From Alphaproteobacteria bacterium (lineage in GTDB: Bacteria > Pseudomonadota > Alphaproteobacteria > Sphingomonadales > Sphingomonadaceae), in assembly GCA_018823905.1 (NCBI GenBank), contig JAHJHL010000211.1:1-47217 (forward strand): a stretch of DNA of 47,217 nt, written 5' to 3'. Every line of letters starts with the position of its first letter. The stretch's first letter is position 1. Both the position numbers and the translations under genes were made by a program. This document shows, piece by piece, positions 17,388-27,064 of this stretch. The notes below the pieces were generated by a model. The model was not told the DNA's origin and did not search any database. It worked only from the letters and a program-made list of their open reading frames with translations.

Positions 17388-18386
17388 ATGAGAAAATTAT
17401 CAGCGGGTATCGCCGTGGTTGCGATGCTGGCACAGCCTGCCGCCATTGCCGCCAAAGAAAAGGAACCGGTCAAGATTTCCGGGCCGTCGAACGCCAAGGG
17501 TGTAACGACGGTCGCAATTGGTGCGTTTAACATCGGCTTCATCTTTGAATCGACCGACAGCAAGGCCGCTACCGGCGGGTTGATGGGCGCGTTTGGCGGG
17601 GCGACCAAGGCGAAGAGTGAACTGGTCGGCGTGACGCCATCGATGATGCAATCGATCGCCGATGCAGCCTATGCCGACTTTGTCGGGCAATTGTCGGCGC
17701 AAGGCTATGCCGTGCAGCAGCCCGACGCCTTGTTTGGCCACTCCGCTTTAGCAAAAACTAAATCGCTCGACGTGCCGCTGGAGCTTTCAGTCCAGTTGGA
17801 AAAGGGCAGCAAAGGCGAGGCTACGTACTTCAAACCTTCAGCGCTGCCTTCGCTATTGATGATCCCGGGCGACCATTCGGGTGGAGGCGGCTTTGGCGGG
17901 ATCGGCATGAACATGTCGATCGGGCAGGCAAGCATGGCGCTGACCAAATATGCCAGGGATGCGGGAGTCGGCGTGATCGATGTGACCTACCTTATCGATT
18001 TTTCGAACCAGAAACGTCCCGGCGCCTTCAGTTTCGGAGGTGGGATCGAGGTCAACAGCGGTCTGTCGGTCACCGCCGATTATTCGCGTGTGACGCTGAT
18101 TGCTCCGAACGGGAAGCAATCGACTCTCACGGTCAAAACGCCCGTCGCGGTCGAGGGCGAGTTTGTCGAAAAGGCCGACGCCTCAACCGGCACTGAGAAG
18201 GCGGTGCAATCGACGGCGAATGTGGTTGGCGGACTCGCGGCGGCGGCTAATATCGGGCTGCCGCGCTTCGGAAAGACGCGCAAATTCCAGTTCACCGCCA
18301 AGCCCGAGGCGTATGAAGCGGGTGCGGTGAAGGCAGCGAGTCTGGCAAATACATTGCTGGTGGGGCGGCTCGGAACGCTTCGCTGA
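17388..18386 (+). CDS. Secreted protein of unknown function
   Basis: This 332-residue protein has a signal peptide (MRKLSAGIAVVAMLAQPAAIA, cleavage near residue 22). The mature part is glycine- and serine-rich without cysteines, with GVTTVAIGAFNIGFIFES near the start and a Gly-rich turn SGGGGFGGIGMN near 167-178. A strong ribosome site, TAGGAGAGAG, precedes the ATG at 17388. It follows the vWA gene on the same strand behind a hairpin and precedes topA. I do not recognise the family; envelope location is the only safe inference. Confidence 0.8.
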   Translation: MRKLSAGIAVVAMLAQPAAIAAKEKEPVKISGPSNAKGVTTVAIGAFNIGFIFESTDSKAATGGLMGAFGGATKAKSELVGVTPSMMQSIADAAYADFVGQLSAQGYAVQQPDALFGHSALAKTKSLDVPLELSVQLEKGSKGEATYFKPSALPSLLMIPGDHSGGGGFGGIGMNMSIGQASMALTKYARDAGVGVIDVTYLIDFSNQKRPGAFSFGGGIEVNSGLSVTADYSRVTLIAPNGKQSTLTVKTPVAVEGEFVEKADASTGTEKAVQSTANVVGGLAAAANIGLPRFGKTRKFQFTAKPEAYEAGAVKAASLANTLLVGRLGTLR

Positions 18387-18396
18387 AATCCACTGC

Positions 18397-18440
18397 GCGG
18401 GCGCCCCGATACCCTCTTGACGGAAGGGTGGGGCGCCCGC
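18397..18440 (+). terminator. Hairpin upstream of topA
   Basis: GCGGGCGCCCC with ACCCT (18397-18415) pairs with AGGGT and GGGGCGCCCGC (18425-18440). It begins 11 bases after the secreted-protein stop and ends about 50 bases before topA. It has no T-run; either a terminator or a leader structure of topA. Confidence 0.55.
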
Positions 18441-18488
18441 CACCCTCGCGCGTACGTACGTGAGGTTTATCGGGGAACGAATTTTTCC

Positions 18489-21041
18489 ATGCAATTGGTA
18501 ATAGTGGAATCGCCCGCAAAGGCGAAGACGATCGAGAAATATCTGGGGCGCGATTTCAAGGTTCTGGCCAGCTATGGCCATGTCCGCGATCTGCCGCCCA
18601 AGGACGGGTCGGTCGATCCCGAGGATGGCTTTGCGATGCAGTGGCTGCTGTATCCCGACAAGGCCAAGCGGATGAAGGAAATCCAGGACGCCGCCAAAGG
18701 CGCCGACCGCCTGATCCTCGCGACCGACCCTGATCGCGAAGGCGAGGCGATCAGCTGGCATGTGCAGGAATTGCTGCGCAGCAAAAAGGCGCTGCCGGCC
18801 ACGGTCGACCGGGTGACGTTCAACGCGATTACCAAGGACGCGGTGCTGACCGCGATGGCCAGTCCGCGTGCGCTCGACGAGGATCTGATCGACGCGTATC
18901 GCGCCCGCCGCGCGCTCGATTATCTGGTCGGCTTCACACTGTCCCCGGTGCTGTGGCGCAAGCTACCCGGTGCCAAATCGGCCGGGCGTGTCCAGTCGGT
19001 GACGCTGCGCATGATCGTCGAACGCGAGCGCGAGATCGAAGCTTTTGTTGCGCAGCAATATTGGTCGATCACCGGGTTGTTCGAAATGTCGGGGACGCCG
19101 TTCAAGGCGCGGCTGGCGCGCTGGCGCGGCGACAAGATCGAGCGGCTGACGATCACCAACGAAGCCGATGCGCGCGCCGCTGAGGCCGATGTGAAGGCGG
19201 GCCATTTCACCGTCGATGTCGTCGAAACCAAACCGCTGACGCGCAATCCGCCGCCGCCGTTCACGACCTCGACCCTACAGCAGGAAGCGGCACGCAAGCT
19301 TGGCTTTTCGGCCAGCCACACGATGCGCATCGCGCAGGGGCTCTATGAGGACGGCGCGATCACCTATATGCGAACCGATGGCGTCCAGATGGACGGCAGC
19401 GCGATCAGCGCGGCGCGAAAAGCAATAGCGACCCGATACGACGGCGGCTATGTTCCCGATCAGCCGCGGCAATATCAGACCAAGGCGAAGAATGCGCAGG
19501 AAGCGCATGAGGCGATCCGCCCGACGGATTTTTCGAAGGACAAGGTCGGCGGCGGCGATCATGCGCGGCTGTACGAGCTGATATGGAAGCGCGCGATGGC
19601 GAGCCAGATGGCGTCGGCGCGGCTGGAACGCACCAGTATCGACCTGACCGACGGCACCGGCAAGACGATGCTGCGCGCGACGGGGCAGGTGATCAAATTC
19701 CCCGGCTTCCTGGCGCTCTACGATGAAGGCCGCGACGACAGCGAGGACGAGGATGCGCGCCTGCTGCCCGCGATGGCCAAAGGCGACGCGCCGGCCAAGA
19801 CCGGCGTCGAGACCGAAAGCCACGAAACGCAGCCGCCGCCGCGCTATTCGGAAGCAAGCTTGGTCAAGAAGATGGAAGAGCTCGGCATCGGGCGCCCGTC
19901 GACCTATGCCTCGATCCTGCAGGTGCTGAAGGACCGCGAATATGTGACGGTCGAGAAGAACCGGTTCATGCCGGAGGAGAGCGGTCGCCTGCTGACGGCG
20001 TTCCTCGAACGCTTCTTCACCCGCTATGTGCAATATGACTACACCGCCGGGCTCGAGGAAGAACTCGACGATGTGTCGGGGGGCCGCGCGCAGTGGCAGG
20101 CGGTGCTCGAACGCTTCTGGCGCGATTTCAAGCCGCGCACCGGCGAGGTGATGGAGCAGAAACCGTCGGAGATCACTGCGGAACTCGACATATTTCTCGG
20201 CCCCTATCTCTTCCCCGACAAGGGCGACGGCAGCGACCCGCGCATCTGCCCCAATTGCGGCACCGGCAAGCTGGCGCTGCGCGGCGGCAAGTTCGGGCCG
20301 TTCATTGCGTGCAGCAATTATCCCGACTGCAAATTCACGCGCAAATTCGCGCAGCCGGGTGGCAGCGACGGCGCCGACACCGGGCCTGAGACGATGGGCA
20401 ATGATCCAGAGAGCGGGCTGGAAGTGACGAAGCGCAGCGGGCGCTTTGGTCCCTATATCCAGCTCGGCGATGGCAAGGAGGCGAAACGCTCGTCGATTCC
20501 CAAGGACATTCCGGGCGAGGATTTCGATCTCGACTATGCGCTGCGGCTGCTCAGCCTGCCGCGTGAAGTCGGGACGCATCCCGAAAGCGGCAAGGTCATC
20601 ATGGCGGGGCTGGGGCGTTATGGCCCGTACCTCCTCCACGACGGAAAATATGCCAAGCTGACCGGGACTGCCGAAATCTTCGACATCGGCATGAACGCCG
20701 CGGTCGTGCGCATTGCCGAAGCTGCGGCGGGCGGCGGGCGCGGGCGGACCAAGGCCGAACCGCTCAACACCTTCGGTCCGCACCCGACGAGCGGCGGCGA
20801 GATGAAGCTGATGGAGGGACGCTTTGGCCCCTACGTCACCGACGGCACCACCAATGCGACCTTGCCCAAGTCGATGGAACCCGCCGCCCTGACGCTGGAG
20901 GAAGCGATTGCGCTGATCGACGCGCGCGCCGCGAAGGGACCGGCGAAGGGCAAGAAGAAGGCGGCGCCGAAAAAGGCTGCGGCGAAAAAGGCGCCTGCGA
21001 AGAAGAAAGCTCCAGCGAAAAAGGCGGCGGCGAAGGAATAG
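18489..21041 (+). CDS. topA: DNA topoisomerase I
   Basis: This type IA topoisomerase relaxes negative supercoils. The 850-residue protein has the Toprim domain (LVIVESPAKAKTIEKYLG at 3-20 and TDPDREGEAISWH), the active-site tyrosine Y293 (GAITYMRTDG), one intact four-cysteine zinc finger (CPNCGTGKLAL through CSNYPDC, about 590-615), several zinc-less topo C-terminal repeats (FGPYIQLGDG, YGPYLLHDGKYAKL, FGPYVTDGTTN), and a Lys/Ala/Pro tail (about 816-850) resembling histone H1 tails. The ATG at 18489 was chosen because the conserved MQLVIVESPAKAK start lies there. A palindrome follows the stop. Confidence 0.97.
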   Translation: MQLVIVESPAKAKTIEKYLGRDFKVLASYGHVRDLPPKDGSVDPEDGFAMQWLLYPDKAKRMKEIQDAAKGADRLILATDPDREGEAISWHVQELLRSKKALPATVDRVTFNAITKDAVLTAMASPRALDEDLIDAYRARRALDYLVGFTLSPVLWRKLPGAKSAGRVQSVTLRMIVEREREIEAFVAQQYWSITGLFEMSGTPFKARLARWRGDKIERLTITNEADARAAEADVKAGHFTVDVVETKPLTRNPPPPFTTSTLQQEAARKLGFSASHTMRIAQGLYEDGAITYMRTDGVQMDGSAISAARKAIATRYDGGYVPDQPRQYQTKAKNAQEAHEAIRPTDFSKDKVGGGDHARLYELIWKRAMASQMASARLERTSIDLTDGTGKTMLRATGQVIKFPGFLALYDEGRDDSEDEDARLLPAMAKGDAPAKTGVETESHETQPPPRYSEASLVKKMEELGIGRPSTYASILQVLKDREYVTVEKNRFMPEESGRLLTAFLERFFTRYVQYDYTAGLEEELDDVSGGRAQWQAVLERFWRDFKPRTGEVMEQKPSEITAELDIFLGPYLFPDKGDGSDPRICPNCGTGKLALRGGKFGPFIACSNYPDCKFTRKFAQPGGSDGADTGPETMGNDPESGLEVTKRSGRFGPYIQLGDGKEAKRSSIPKDIPGEDFDLDYALRLLSLPREVGTHPESGKVIMAGLGRYGPYLLHDGKYAKLTGTAEIFDIGMNAAVVRIAEAAAGGGRGRTKAEPLNTFGPHPTSGGEMKLMEGRFGPYVTDGTTNATLPKSMEPAALTLEEAIALIDARAAKGPAKGKKKAAPKKAAAKKAPAKKKAPAKKAAAKE

Positions 21042-21056
21042 ACCGCCGACAAATAT

Positions 21057-21134
21057 CGTCATCCCGGCGCAGGCCGGGATCTCACCCTCGCTTCATAATG
21101 CACCGGTGGGATCCCGGCCTGCGCCGGGATGACG
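21057..21134. repeat. REP-like palindrome, family A
   Basis: The 24-base arms at 21057-21080 and 21111-21134 are perfect inverted complements; each contains ATCCCGGC and GCCGGGAT. The spacer is 30 bases. The same arm (with one change) appears at 47158-47180. It lies between topA and a lipase gene on the same strand and may also act as a terminator. Confidence 0.85.
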
Positions 21135-21179
21135 CTTCTAGTTCTGTGTGATAGCAAGGCGCATCCGGGGAGACTGTCC

Positions 21180-22304
21180 ATGCGCCACCTGCTTGCCGCC
21201 GTCCTGCTCACAATCTTCTCAGCGTTGTCGCAACCAGCCGCGGCGCAGCAGGCGGGGCGCCTGATCTCGGCCGAACCGATCGTCGATACGCCAGCCGGGG
21301 TGCAAGCGTGGCGCGTCCGCTATTGGACCACGAACCAATATGGCCAGCCGCTTGCCGTCACCGGCATCGTCGCCGCGCCGCGCGAGGCGATCCCGCCGCG
21401 CCCGCGCCGCGTCATCGCGTGGACCCACGGGGCGTGGGGCGTCGCCGAAAAATGCGCGCCGTCGCTCAGCCCGAATTTCTTCTCCGCCACCGCCGGGATC
21501 GATGCGGTCAGCCGCGGTTATGTCGTCGTCGCGCCCGACTATATCGGCCTCGCCAGTCCGACGATGCACCCGTTCCTCGTCGGCCCGGATACCGCCCACT
21601 CTGTGCTCGACGGGGTGCGCGCGGCGCGCGAGATTTCGGGTGCTGCGGTGGGCAGCGACTTTGCCGTGTGGGGCGAATCGCAGGGCGGCCATGCCGCGCT
21701 GTGGACCGCGACCGCCGCGCGATCCTATGCGCCCGACCTGACGCTGATTGCCACCGCCGCCGCCGCGCCGCCTACTGACCTTGCTGCAAATCTGCGCGAG
21801 GGTAGCGACAAGAATGCCCGTGCGCTGTTGCTGTCCTTCACGCTGCACAGCTGGTCGAGGCTGTACGGCTTTTCGATGGACGGCGTTGCCAACAGCGCCA
21901 ATCAGGGGATCATCACCCGGCTGGCGCAGAATAATTGCGTCAGCCTCGACAAGAAGCCCAAGCTCGGTACGATCCTGGGCATCCTGACCATCGTCCGCGC
22001 GACGAAGAACAAGGATATCGGCAAGATCGAACCCTTCGGCAGCTTCGCGCGCGCCAACAGCGTCGATGCCGCGCGGGTTCCGGGACCGCTGCTGATCGCG
22101 CAGAGCCGCAACGACACGATCGTCGCGCCATCGGTGACGCGCAAGTTCGCCAAGGCAGTGTGTCGCCGCGGGACGGGTGTCCGCTGGATCGATATGACCG
22201 GCGACCATGGCAACAGCGCGCGAGAAAGCGCGCAGGAAACGATTGGGTGGATCACCTCACGCTTCGACGGCAACCCAGCGCCGAATGATTGTCGGCGGTT
22301 TTAG
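21180..22304 (+). CDS. Secreted alpha/beta-hydrolase (LIP-type secretory lipase)
   Basis: This 374-residue protein has a signal peptide (about 1-23, SQPAAA-QQ) and an alpha/beta-hydrolase fold. The nucleophile serine is S167 in VWGESQGGHAAL; the acid is probably in AQSRNDTIVAP and the histidine in TGDHGNSA. The VIAWTHGAWG segment forms the oxyanion-hole region. The layout matches the secretory lipase family first described in Candida and found in many bacteria. The ATG at 21180 is the only start that gives a clean signal peptide. Substrate chain length is unknown. Confidence 0.85.
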   Translation: MRHLLAAVLLTIFSALSQPAAAQQAGRLISAEPIVDTPAGVQAWRVRYWTTNQYGQPLAVTGIVAAPREAIPPRPRRVIAWTHGAWGVAEKCAPSLSPNFFSATAGIDAVSRGYVVVAPDYIGLASPTMHPFLVGPDTAHSVLDGVRAAREISGAAVGSDFAVWGESQGGHAALWTATAARSYAPDLTLIATAAAAPPTDLAANLREGSDKNARALLLSFTLHSWSRLYGFSMDGVANSANQGIITRLAQNNCVSLDKKPKLGTILGILTIVRATKNKDIGKIEPFGSFARANSVDAARVPGPLLIAQSRNDTIVAPSVTRKFAKAVCRRGTGVRWIDMTGDHGNSARESAQETIGWITSRFDGNPAPNDCRRF

Positions 22305-22307
22305 TCA

Positions 22308-22748
22308 CTAGCGGAAGGTTGTCGGATCGACCTTGTGAGTACCCTTGAACCAATTGGCCGCATCAGCGCGAAACAGGCAAAAAATGGAAAATGCTGTTAG
22401 CGCAGATGAGCCAAGGTTGGCGATCAACAAAACGCCCTTTGGCGCCGTTGGGCCGTTGAGCGACAAAAGTGTCATCAATATACCCACGCTCATCAGCACA
22501 GCGTAGATCCATTTGGTTATGTTGCTGCCTCTGCGTGCGATCATGAACCAGAAGAGAAGCATGAAGGCAAAGGAGATGAGCCACATCGCAATCATGAAAC
22601 CGCTGCCCAACCCTAAAGCCGCCATAGAAGGCTCGCTTTGGTAGATTTCGAGGATGTCATTCCAAGCGAGTATTCCTCCAACTAATCCGACGGAGAAAGA
22701 CGCCCAAAGTGACCACTCAAATGCGATAATCGATTTCGGGCGTTCCAT
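22308..22748 (-). CDS. Four-helix membrane protein, low GC, unknown function
   Basis: This 146-residue protein has four likely membrane segments (about residues 10-30, 44-70, 78-96 and 103-125). The ATG at 22748 has GGGGAGACAAGT upstream. Two sampled 60-base lines are 45 and 52 percent GC, well below the surrounding genes, and codons ending in A or T are common, which suggests acquisition by transfer. It is convergent with the lipase gene (three bases apart) and lies just downstream of era. I do not recognise a family. Confidence 0.78.
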   Translation of the reverse strand: MERPKSIIAFEWSLWASFSVGLVGGILAWNDILEIYQSEPSMAALGLGSGFMIAMWLISFAFMLLFWFMIARRGSNITKWIYAVLMSVGILMTLLSLNGPTAPKGVLLIANLGSSALTAFSIFCLFRADAANWFKGTHKVDPTTFR

Positions 22749-22774
22749 ACTTGTCTCCCCTGCAGTTTTCCGAC

Positions 22775-23668
22775 TCAATCCACCCAATCAAGTCCCATAT
22801 CCCGATACACGCCACGGTCTTCGTCCCAGTTTGCCTTGACCTTCACATGCAGGAACAGGTGGACCGGGCGGCCCAGCAATTCGCCAAGCTCCGCGCGCGC
22901 CTTGCTGCCGATGTCCTTGATCCGTTCGCCCTTGTGACCGAGGATGATCGCGCGCTGGTTGTCGCGGGCGACCAGGATCTGCTGGTGGATTTCGGCGCTG
23001 CCGTCCTTGCGCGTCGTGAATTTCTCGGTCTCGACGGTCGACTGATACGGCAGCTCTTCATGGAGCTGGCGAAAGAGCTGCTCGCGGGTGATCTCGGCGG
23101 CGAGCATGCGTTCGGGGGCGTCACTCACCTCGTCTTCGGGGAAGTGCCATGGCCCTTCGGGCATCAGCTTCGCGAGCGTCGCCTTGAGTTCGGGAACGCC
23201 ATCGCCGGTGCTCGCCGACACGAAGAAGGTCTCGTCAAACGCGACGCGCTCGTTGAGCGTCGTGGCGGTCGTCAGCAGCTTGTCCTTGCGGGTCAGGTCG
23301 ACCTTGTTGAGCACGAGGAACTTCTTTTCGGGCCGCCCCTCGATCCCCTGCAGCACGCGTTCGGCGCGCTCGCCAAGCTTCGCGGCGGCGTCGATCATGA
23401 CGAGGATTGCTTCGGCCTGATCGAGGCTGTTCCACGCCGCTGCGACCATGGCGCGGTCGAGGCGGCGGGTGGGGGCGAAGATGCCGGGGGTGTCGATCAG
23501 CACGATCTGCGTCTCGCCATCCATCGCGACGCCCATCAGGCGGGTGCGCGTCGTCTGCGCCTTGGGGCTGACGATCGCGACCTTCTGGCCGACGAGTGCG
23601 TTGACGATGGTCGATTTGCCCGCGTTGGGCGCGCCGACAACGGCGACGAATCCACAGCGGTGGGTCAT
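22775..23668 (-). CDS. era: GTPase Era
   Basis: Era is an essential GTPase that binds 16S rRNA near the 3' end and helps assemble the 30S subunit. The 297-residue protein has the P-loop GAPNAGKS (about 12-19), the switch II region [12 protein letters not shown] for guanine recognition, and a C-terminal KH domain (about 205-297, with [24 protein letters not shown]). Its start overlaps the rnc stop by four bases. It is the last of three genes in lepB-rnc-era. Confidence 0.96.
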   Translation of the reverse strand: MTHRCGFVAVVGAPNAGKSTIVNALVGQKVAIVSPKAQTTRTRLMGVAMDGETQIVLIDTPGIFAPTRRLDRAMVAAAWNSLDQAEAILVMIDAAAKLGERAERVLQGIEGRPEKKFLVLNKVDLTRKDKLLTTATTLNERVAFDETFFVSASTGDGVPELKATLAKLMPEGPWHFPEDEVSDAPERMLAAEITREQLFRQLHEELPYQSTVETEKFTTRKDGSAEIHQQILVARDNQRAIILGHKGERIKDIGSKARAELGELLGRPVHLFLHVKVKANWDEDRGVYRDMGLDWVD

Positions 23669-24345
23669 ATTTTCATTCCTTCGAGTTCGGCGAGCAGCGC
23701 CGTCGCGGCAGCCTTTTCGGCCGCCTGTTTGCTTGTGCCTTCGGCCTCGGCGCGGGCGAGCTTGCCGATGCTGACCGCGACGCGGAAGCGCGGCGCGTGG
23801 TCCGGCCCCTCGCGCGCGACGATTTCATATTCGGGCGGGCGGCGCTTGCGCGCCAATGCCCATTCTTGCAGCGCCGCCTTGGGATGCTTGGGCGCCTCCA
23901 CCTGCCCGTCGACCATATCGCCCCAATGGGCAAGAATGAAGGCGCGGGCGGCGTCGATGCCTTGGTCGAGATAGAGCGCGCCGATCAGCGCCTCGATCGC
24001 GTCAGCGGCGATATTATCGCTGTAGCGGCCACCGTCATTGCGCGCCTGCGCGCCAAAGCGGATCAGGTCGGTCAGGTTCAGGCGCTGCGCGATCGCGGCG
24101 CAGGTCGCGCCCGACGCCAGCACATGCAGCCGCGACGACATCTCGCCCTCGCTGGCGGTCGGATAACGCGTGTAGAGTTCGGACGCGATGACAAGGCCGA
24201 GCACGCGGTCGCCCAGAAATTCCAGCCGCTGATAATCGGCGCGCCCGGTGCTGCCATGGGTCAGCGCCAGTTCGTACAGCGCCAGATCGTCCGGGGTGCT
24301 GCCGAGGATTTCGGCGAGCGCCCCGGTGTCGAGCTTATCGGTCAA
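23665..24345 (-). CDS. rnc: Ribonuclease III
   Basis: RNase III cuts double-stranded RNA and processes rRNA precursors. The 226-residue protein has the catalytic signature [13 protein letters not shown] (about 40-52), the metal-binding [16 protein letters not shown] (about 115-130) and a C-terminal double-stranded RNA-binding domain (about 157-222, with [19 protein letters not shown]). It overlaps both lepB and era by four bases. Confidence 0.96.
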   Translation of the reverse strand: MTDKLDTGALAEILGSTPDDLALYELALTHGSTGRADYQRLEFLGDRVLGLVIASELYTRYPTASEGEMSSRLHVLASGATCAAIAQRLNLTDLIRFGAQARNDGGRYSDNIAADAIEALIGALYLDQGIDAARAFILAHWGDMVDGQVEAPKHPKAALQEWALARKRRPPEYEIVAREGPDHAPRFRVAVSIGKLARAEAEGTSKQAAEKAAATALLAELEGMKI

Positions 24346-25226
24346 AAACCATCCCCGATGCGGCTCCAGCGCGCCGCGGTGAACCAGCTGATCGGGTTGA
24401 TCCAGCTCGCCGATCCGTCGGTCGAGAACATCCCGACCAGCGCCTTCCCAACCAGATTTTCTTCGGGAACCAGACCGATTCCCTGATTTTCCATCGCGGG
24501 GAAACGGCTGTCGGCGCTGCGGTCGCGGTTGTCGCCCATCATGAACAAATGGCCCTCGGGGACCACGACGAGGGGGGTATTGTCCTCAGCGATCGGGGCG
24601 ATGTCGAGGATAGCGTAGCTTTTGCCGCTGGGCAGCGTTTCGCGAAATTGCTTGTAGCGGCACTGACGCTGGCCGTCGGCGGCGACTTCCTCAAATTCCA
24701 TCGAGTAACAGGGCAGGGTGCCCATCGCGCGCGACGCTTCGACCATGTTGGCGGTCACCGGGATGACGAAATCGGGCATGGTTTCGCGCTTCAGCGGCTT
24801 GCCGTTGAGCCACACGATGCCGTCCTTCACTTGCACGCTGTCGCCCGGAACACCGATGACGCGCTTGATATAGTCATTGTCGGCGCTTGGCGGTGCCTTG
24901 AACACCGCGACGTCACCGCGTTCGGGGGTGCGCGCGAAAACCCGGCCCGGGATCAGCGGGATGCTGAACGGCAGGCTGTATTTCGAATAGCCATAAGCCA
25001 TCTTGTTCACGAGCAGATAGTCGCCGATCAGCAGCCGCGGCTGCATCGATTCCGATGGAATGTTGAACGGCGACAGGAAAAAGCTGCGGAAAATCAGCAC
25101 CGCGATCGCGAGCAGCGCGAGGAAGCGGACGGTGTCGACCGCCTCTTCCTTTGCCGACACCGGCGCAGGGGTCGGAGCGGACGGGCTGGCGGGCGCGTTA
25201 TCGGCGGTAAAGCTGGCTTCAGTCAT
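24342..25226 (-). CDS. lepB: Signal peptidase I
   Basis: LepB removes signal peptides of Sec- and Tat-exported proteins at the inner membrane. The 294-residue protein has an Ala/Pro-rich cytoplasmic start, one membrane helix (about 33-52), the catalytic serine S60 ([10 protein letters not shown]) and the general base lysine K121 ([14 protein letters not shown]), and the [11 protein letters not shown] box. I chose the ATG at 25226 ([10 protein letters not shown]); the open frame to 25871 runs antisense through pgi. It is the first gene of lepB-rnc-era and divergent from pgi. Confidence 0.95.
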   Translation of the reverse strand: MTEASFTADNAPASPSAPTPAPVSAKEEAVDTVRFLALLAIAVLIFRSFFLSPFNIPSESMQPRLLIGDYLLVNKMAYGYSKYSLPFSIPLIPGRVFARTPERGDVAVFKAPPSADNDYIKRVIGVPGDSVQVKDGIVWLNGKPLKRETMPDFVIPVTANMVEASRAMGTLPCYSMEFEEVAADGQRQCRYKQFRETLPSGKSYAILDIAPIAEDNTPLVVVPEGHLFMMGDNRDRSADSRFPAMENQGIGLVPEENLVGKALVGMFSTDGSASWINPISWFTAARWSRIGDGF

Positions 25227-25348
25227 GCCGCGGCATTGGCGATGAATAGGTTGCCACGTCAAGCAAATATCGGCGGATGACGCTGGTGTAATGACGGGTG
25301 CGGACGTAGAGGAAAGCCAACATCTGTCCCCCTCCGGAGTTCTTGTGC

Positions 25349-26854
25349 ATGACGACAGCCGATCAAGCCTGGCAGGCGTTCGCCGACTGGCAACCCCAGA
25401 AACTGGCCGATCTGATTGCCGCCGATCCGGACGCACGGTTGCAGGCGCTGGTGCGCAGCGTAGCGAACATCCGCTTCGATTTTGCCAAGACGCATCTGGA
25501 TGACGCGGCGGTCGCAATCCTCTCCGACCTTGCCGCAGCGCAGGATTTCGACGGTCGGCGCAAAACCTTGTTCTCTGGCGGCATCGCCAATCCGACCGAG
25601 AACCGCGCCGCCGAACATAGCGCCGAGCGCGGCGACGGCGCCCCCGACTCGGTCCACGCCGCGCAGGCGCTGCACCAGCGGATGCGGATGATGATCGATG
25701 CGATCGAGGCAGGCGCGTTCGGCGAGATCCGCCACCTGCTTCATATCGGCATCGGCGGATCGGCGCTCGGCCCCGACCTGCTCGTCGATGCGCTGGGGCG
25801 CCACAGCAATCGCTATGATGTCGCGGTGGTGTCGAACGTCGATGGCGCGGCGCTCGATGAGGTGTTCGCAAAGTTCAGCCCCGAACATACGCTGGTCGCG
25901 GTGGCGTCGAAAACCTTCACAACCACCGAAACGCTGATGAACGCCAATTCGGCGTTGCAGTGCCTCGACGAGGCCGGGGTCGACGATCCGCTCGGCCGCT
26001 TCATCGCGCTGACCGCAATGCCCGAACGCGCGATCGAATGGGGGATCGACGAAACGCGCATCCTGCCGTTCAACGAGAGCGTCGGCGGGCGCTATTCGCT
26101 GTGGTCGTCGATCGGCTTTCCCGCCGCGCTCGCGCTCGGCTGGGATGCGTTCGAAGATATGCTCGAAGGCGCCGCGGAGATGGACCGGCATTTCCGCCTT
26201 GCCAATGGCGCGGACAATATCGGCCTGCTCGCCGCCTTTGCCGATCAGCTTTATGCCAACCGGCTGGGGTGCCAGACGCGCGCGGTGTTTGCCTATGACG
26301 AGCGGCTGCGGCTGCTGCCAAGCTATTTGCAACAGCTAGAGATGGAATCGAACGGCAAGTCGGTGACCTTCGATGGCAAGCCGCTGACCCAGCATAGCGC
26401 GCCGATCACCTGGGGCGGGGTCGGTACCGACGCGCAGCATGCGGTGTTCCAGCTGCTCCATCAAGGGACCAATCTGGTTCCGGTCGAATTTGTCGTCGCG
26501 CGCGAGCCCGATCATTTGCTCGATGACGCGCATCACGAAACGCTCGTCGCCAATTGCATCGCGCAGGGCGCGGCGCTGATGGCGGGGCGGGCGAGCACCG
26601 ATGGGGCACGCAACTATCCGGGCGATCGGCCGTCAACGACGATCCTGCTCGATCAGGTGACCCCGCACGCGCTGGGGGCGCTGATCGCCTTTTACGAGCA
26701 TCGCGTGTTCGCCAATGCGGTGCTGCTGGGGATCAACCCGTTCGACCAGTTCGGGGTCGAGCTGGGCAAGGAAATGGCGAAGGGGCTGGCCGAGGGAACG
26801 GTCGAGTTCGACCCGGCGACGCAGGCATTGATGGTGGCGGCGCTGGGCGAATAG
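25349..26854 (+). CDS. pgi: Glucose-6-phosphate isomerase
   Basis: Pgi interconverts glucose-6-phosphate and fructose-6-phosphate. The 501-residue protein carries the sugar-phosphate loop HIGIGGSALGPDL (about 133-145), SKTFTTTET (about 190-198), the active-site region NESVGGRYSLWSSIG (about 235-250), the helix-capping QLEMESNGKSV and GVGTDAQHAVFQLLHQG, and a C-terminal ILLDQVTPHALGALIAFYEHR. The ATG at 25349 is preceded by CCGGAG; a TTG two codons upstream is less likely. A family B repeat follows the stop. Confidence 0.97.
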   Translation: MTTADQAWQAFADWQPQKLADLIAADPDARLQALVRSVANIRFDFAKTHLDDAAVAILSDLAAAQDFDGRRKTLFSGGIANPTENRAAEHSAERGDGAPDSVHAAQALHQRMRMMIDAIEAGAFGEIRHLLHIGIGGSALGPDLLVDALGRHSNRYDVAVVSNVDGAALDEVFAKFSPEHTLVAVASKTFTTTETLMNANSALQCLDEAGVDDPLGRFIALTAMPERAIEWGIDETRILPFNESVGGRYSLWSSIGFPAALALGWDAFEDMLEGAAEMDRHFRLANGADNIGLLAAFADQLYANRLGCQTRAVFAYDERLRLLPSYLQQLEMESNGKSVTFDGKPLTQHSAPITWGGVGTDAQHAVFQLLHQGTNLVPVEFVVAREPDHLLDDAHHETLVANCIAQGAALMAGRASTDGARNYPGDRPSTTILLDQVTPHALGALIAFYEHRVFANAVLLGINPFDQFGVELGKEMAKGLAEGTVEFDPATQALMVAALGE

Positions 26855-26859
26855 ATCTT

Positions 26860-26945
26860 CGTCATTGCGAGGAGCCGAAGGCGCCGCGGCAATCCAGAGC
26901 GGTGCAAGGCCGCCCCTGGATTGCTTCGCTTTGCTCGCAATGACG
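26860..26945. repeat. REP-like palindrome, family B
   Basis: CGTCATTGCGAGGAGCCGAA on the left and the complementary end TTGCTCGCAATGACG on the right bracket about 85 bases. The left arm is the long arm. Close copies lie at 33582-33676 and 37812-37894. It starts six bases after pgi. Confidence 0.85.
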
Positions 26946-27064
26946 AGGGATTGCGGCAATGCACCATCACTGTAAGCGCAAAAATCGATTGGCATCGCGG
27001 CACCGCGTAACCACATAGGCGCGGGCTGCGAATGCCAGCCAATTCTATTTCAGGGGTCTCCCAC

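Noticed and set aside
19275-21062. 595-residue minus-strand open frame antisense to topA
   Set aside because: It is fully antisense to topA and has an arginine-rich low-information composition; no family features.
22751-23974. 407-residue plus-strand frame antisense to era and rnc
   Set aside because: Antisense to two essential genes with intact motifs.
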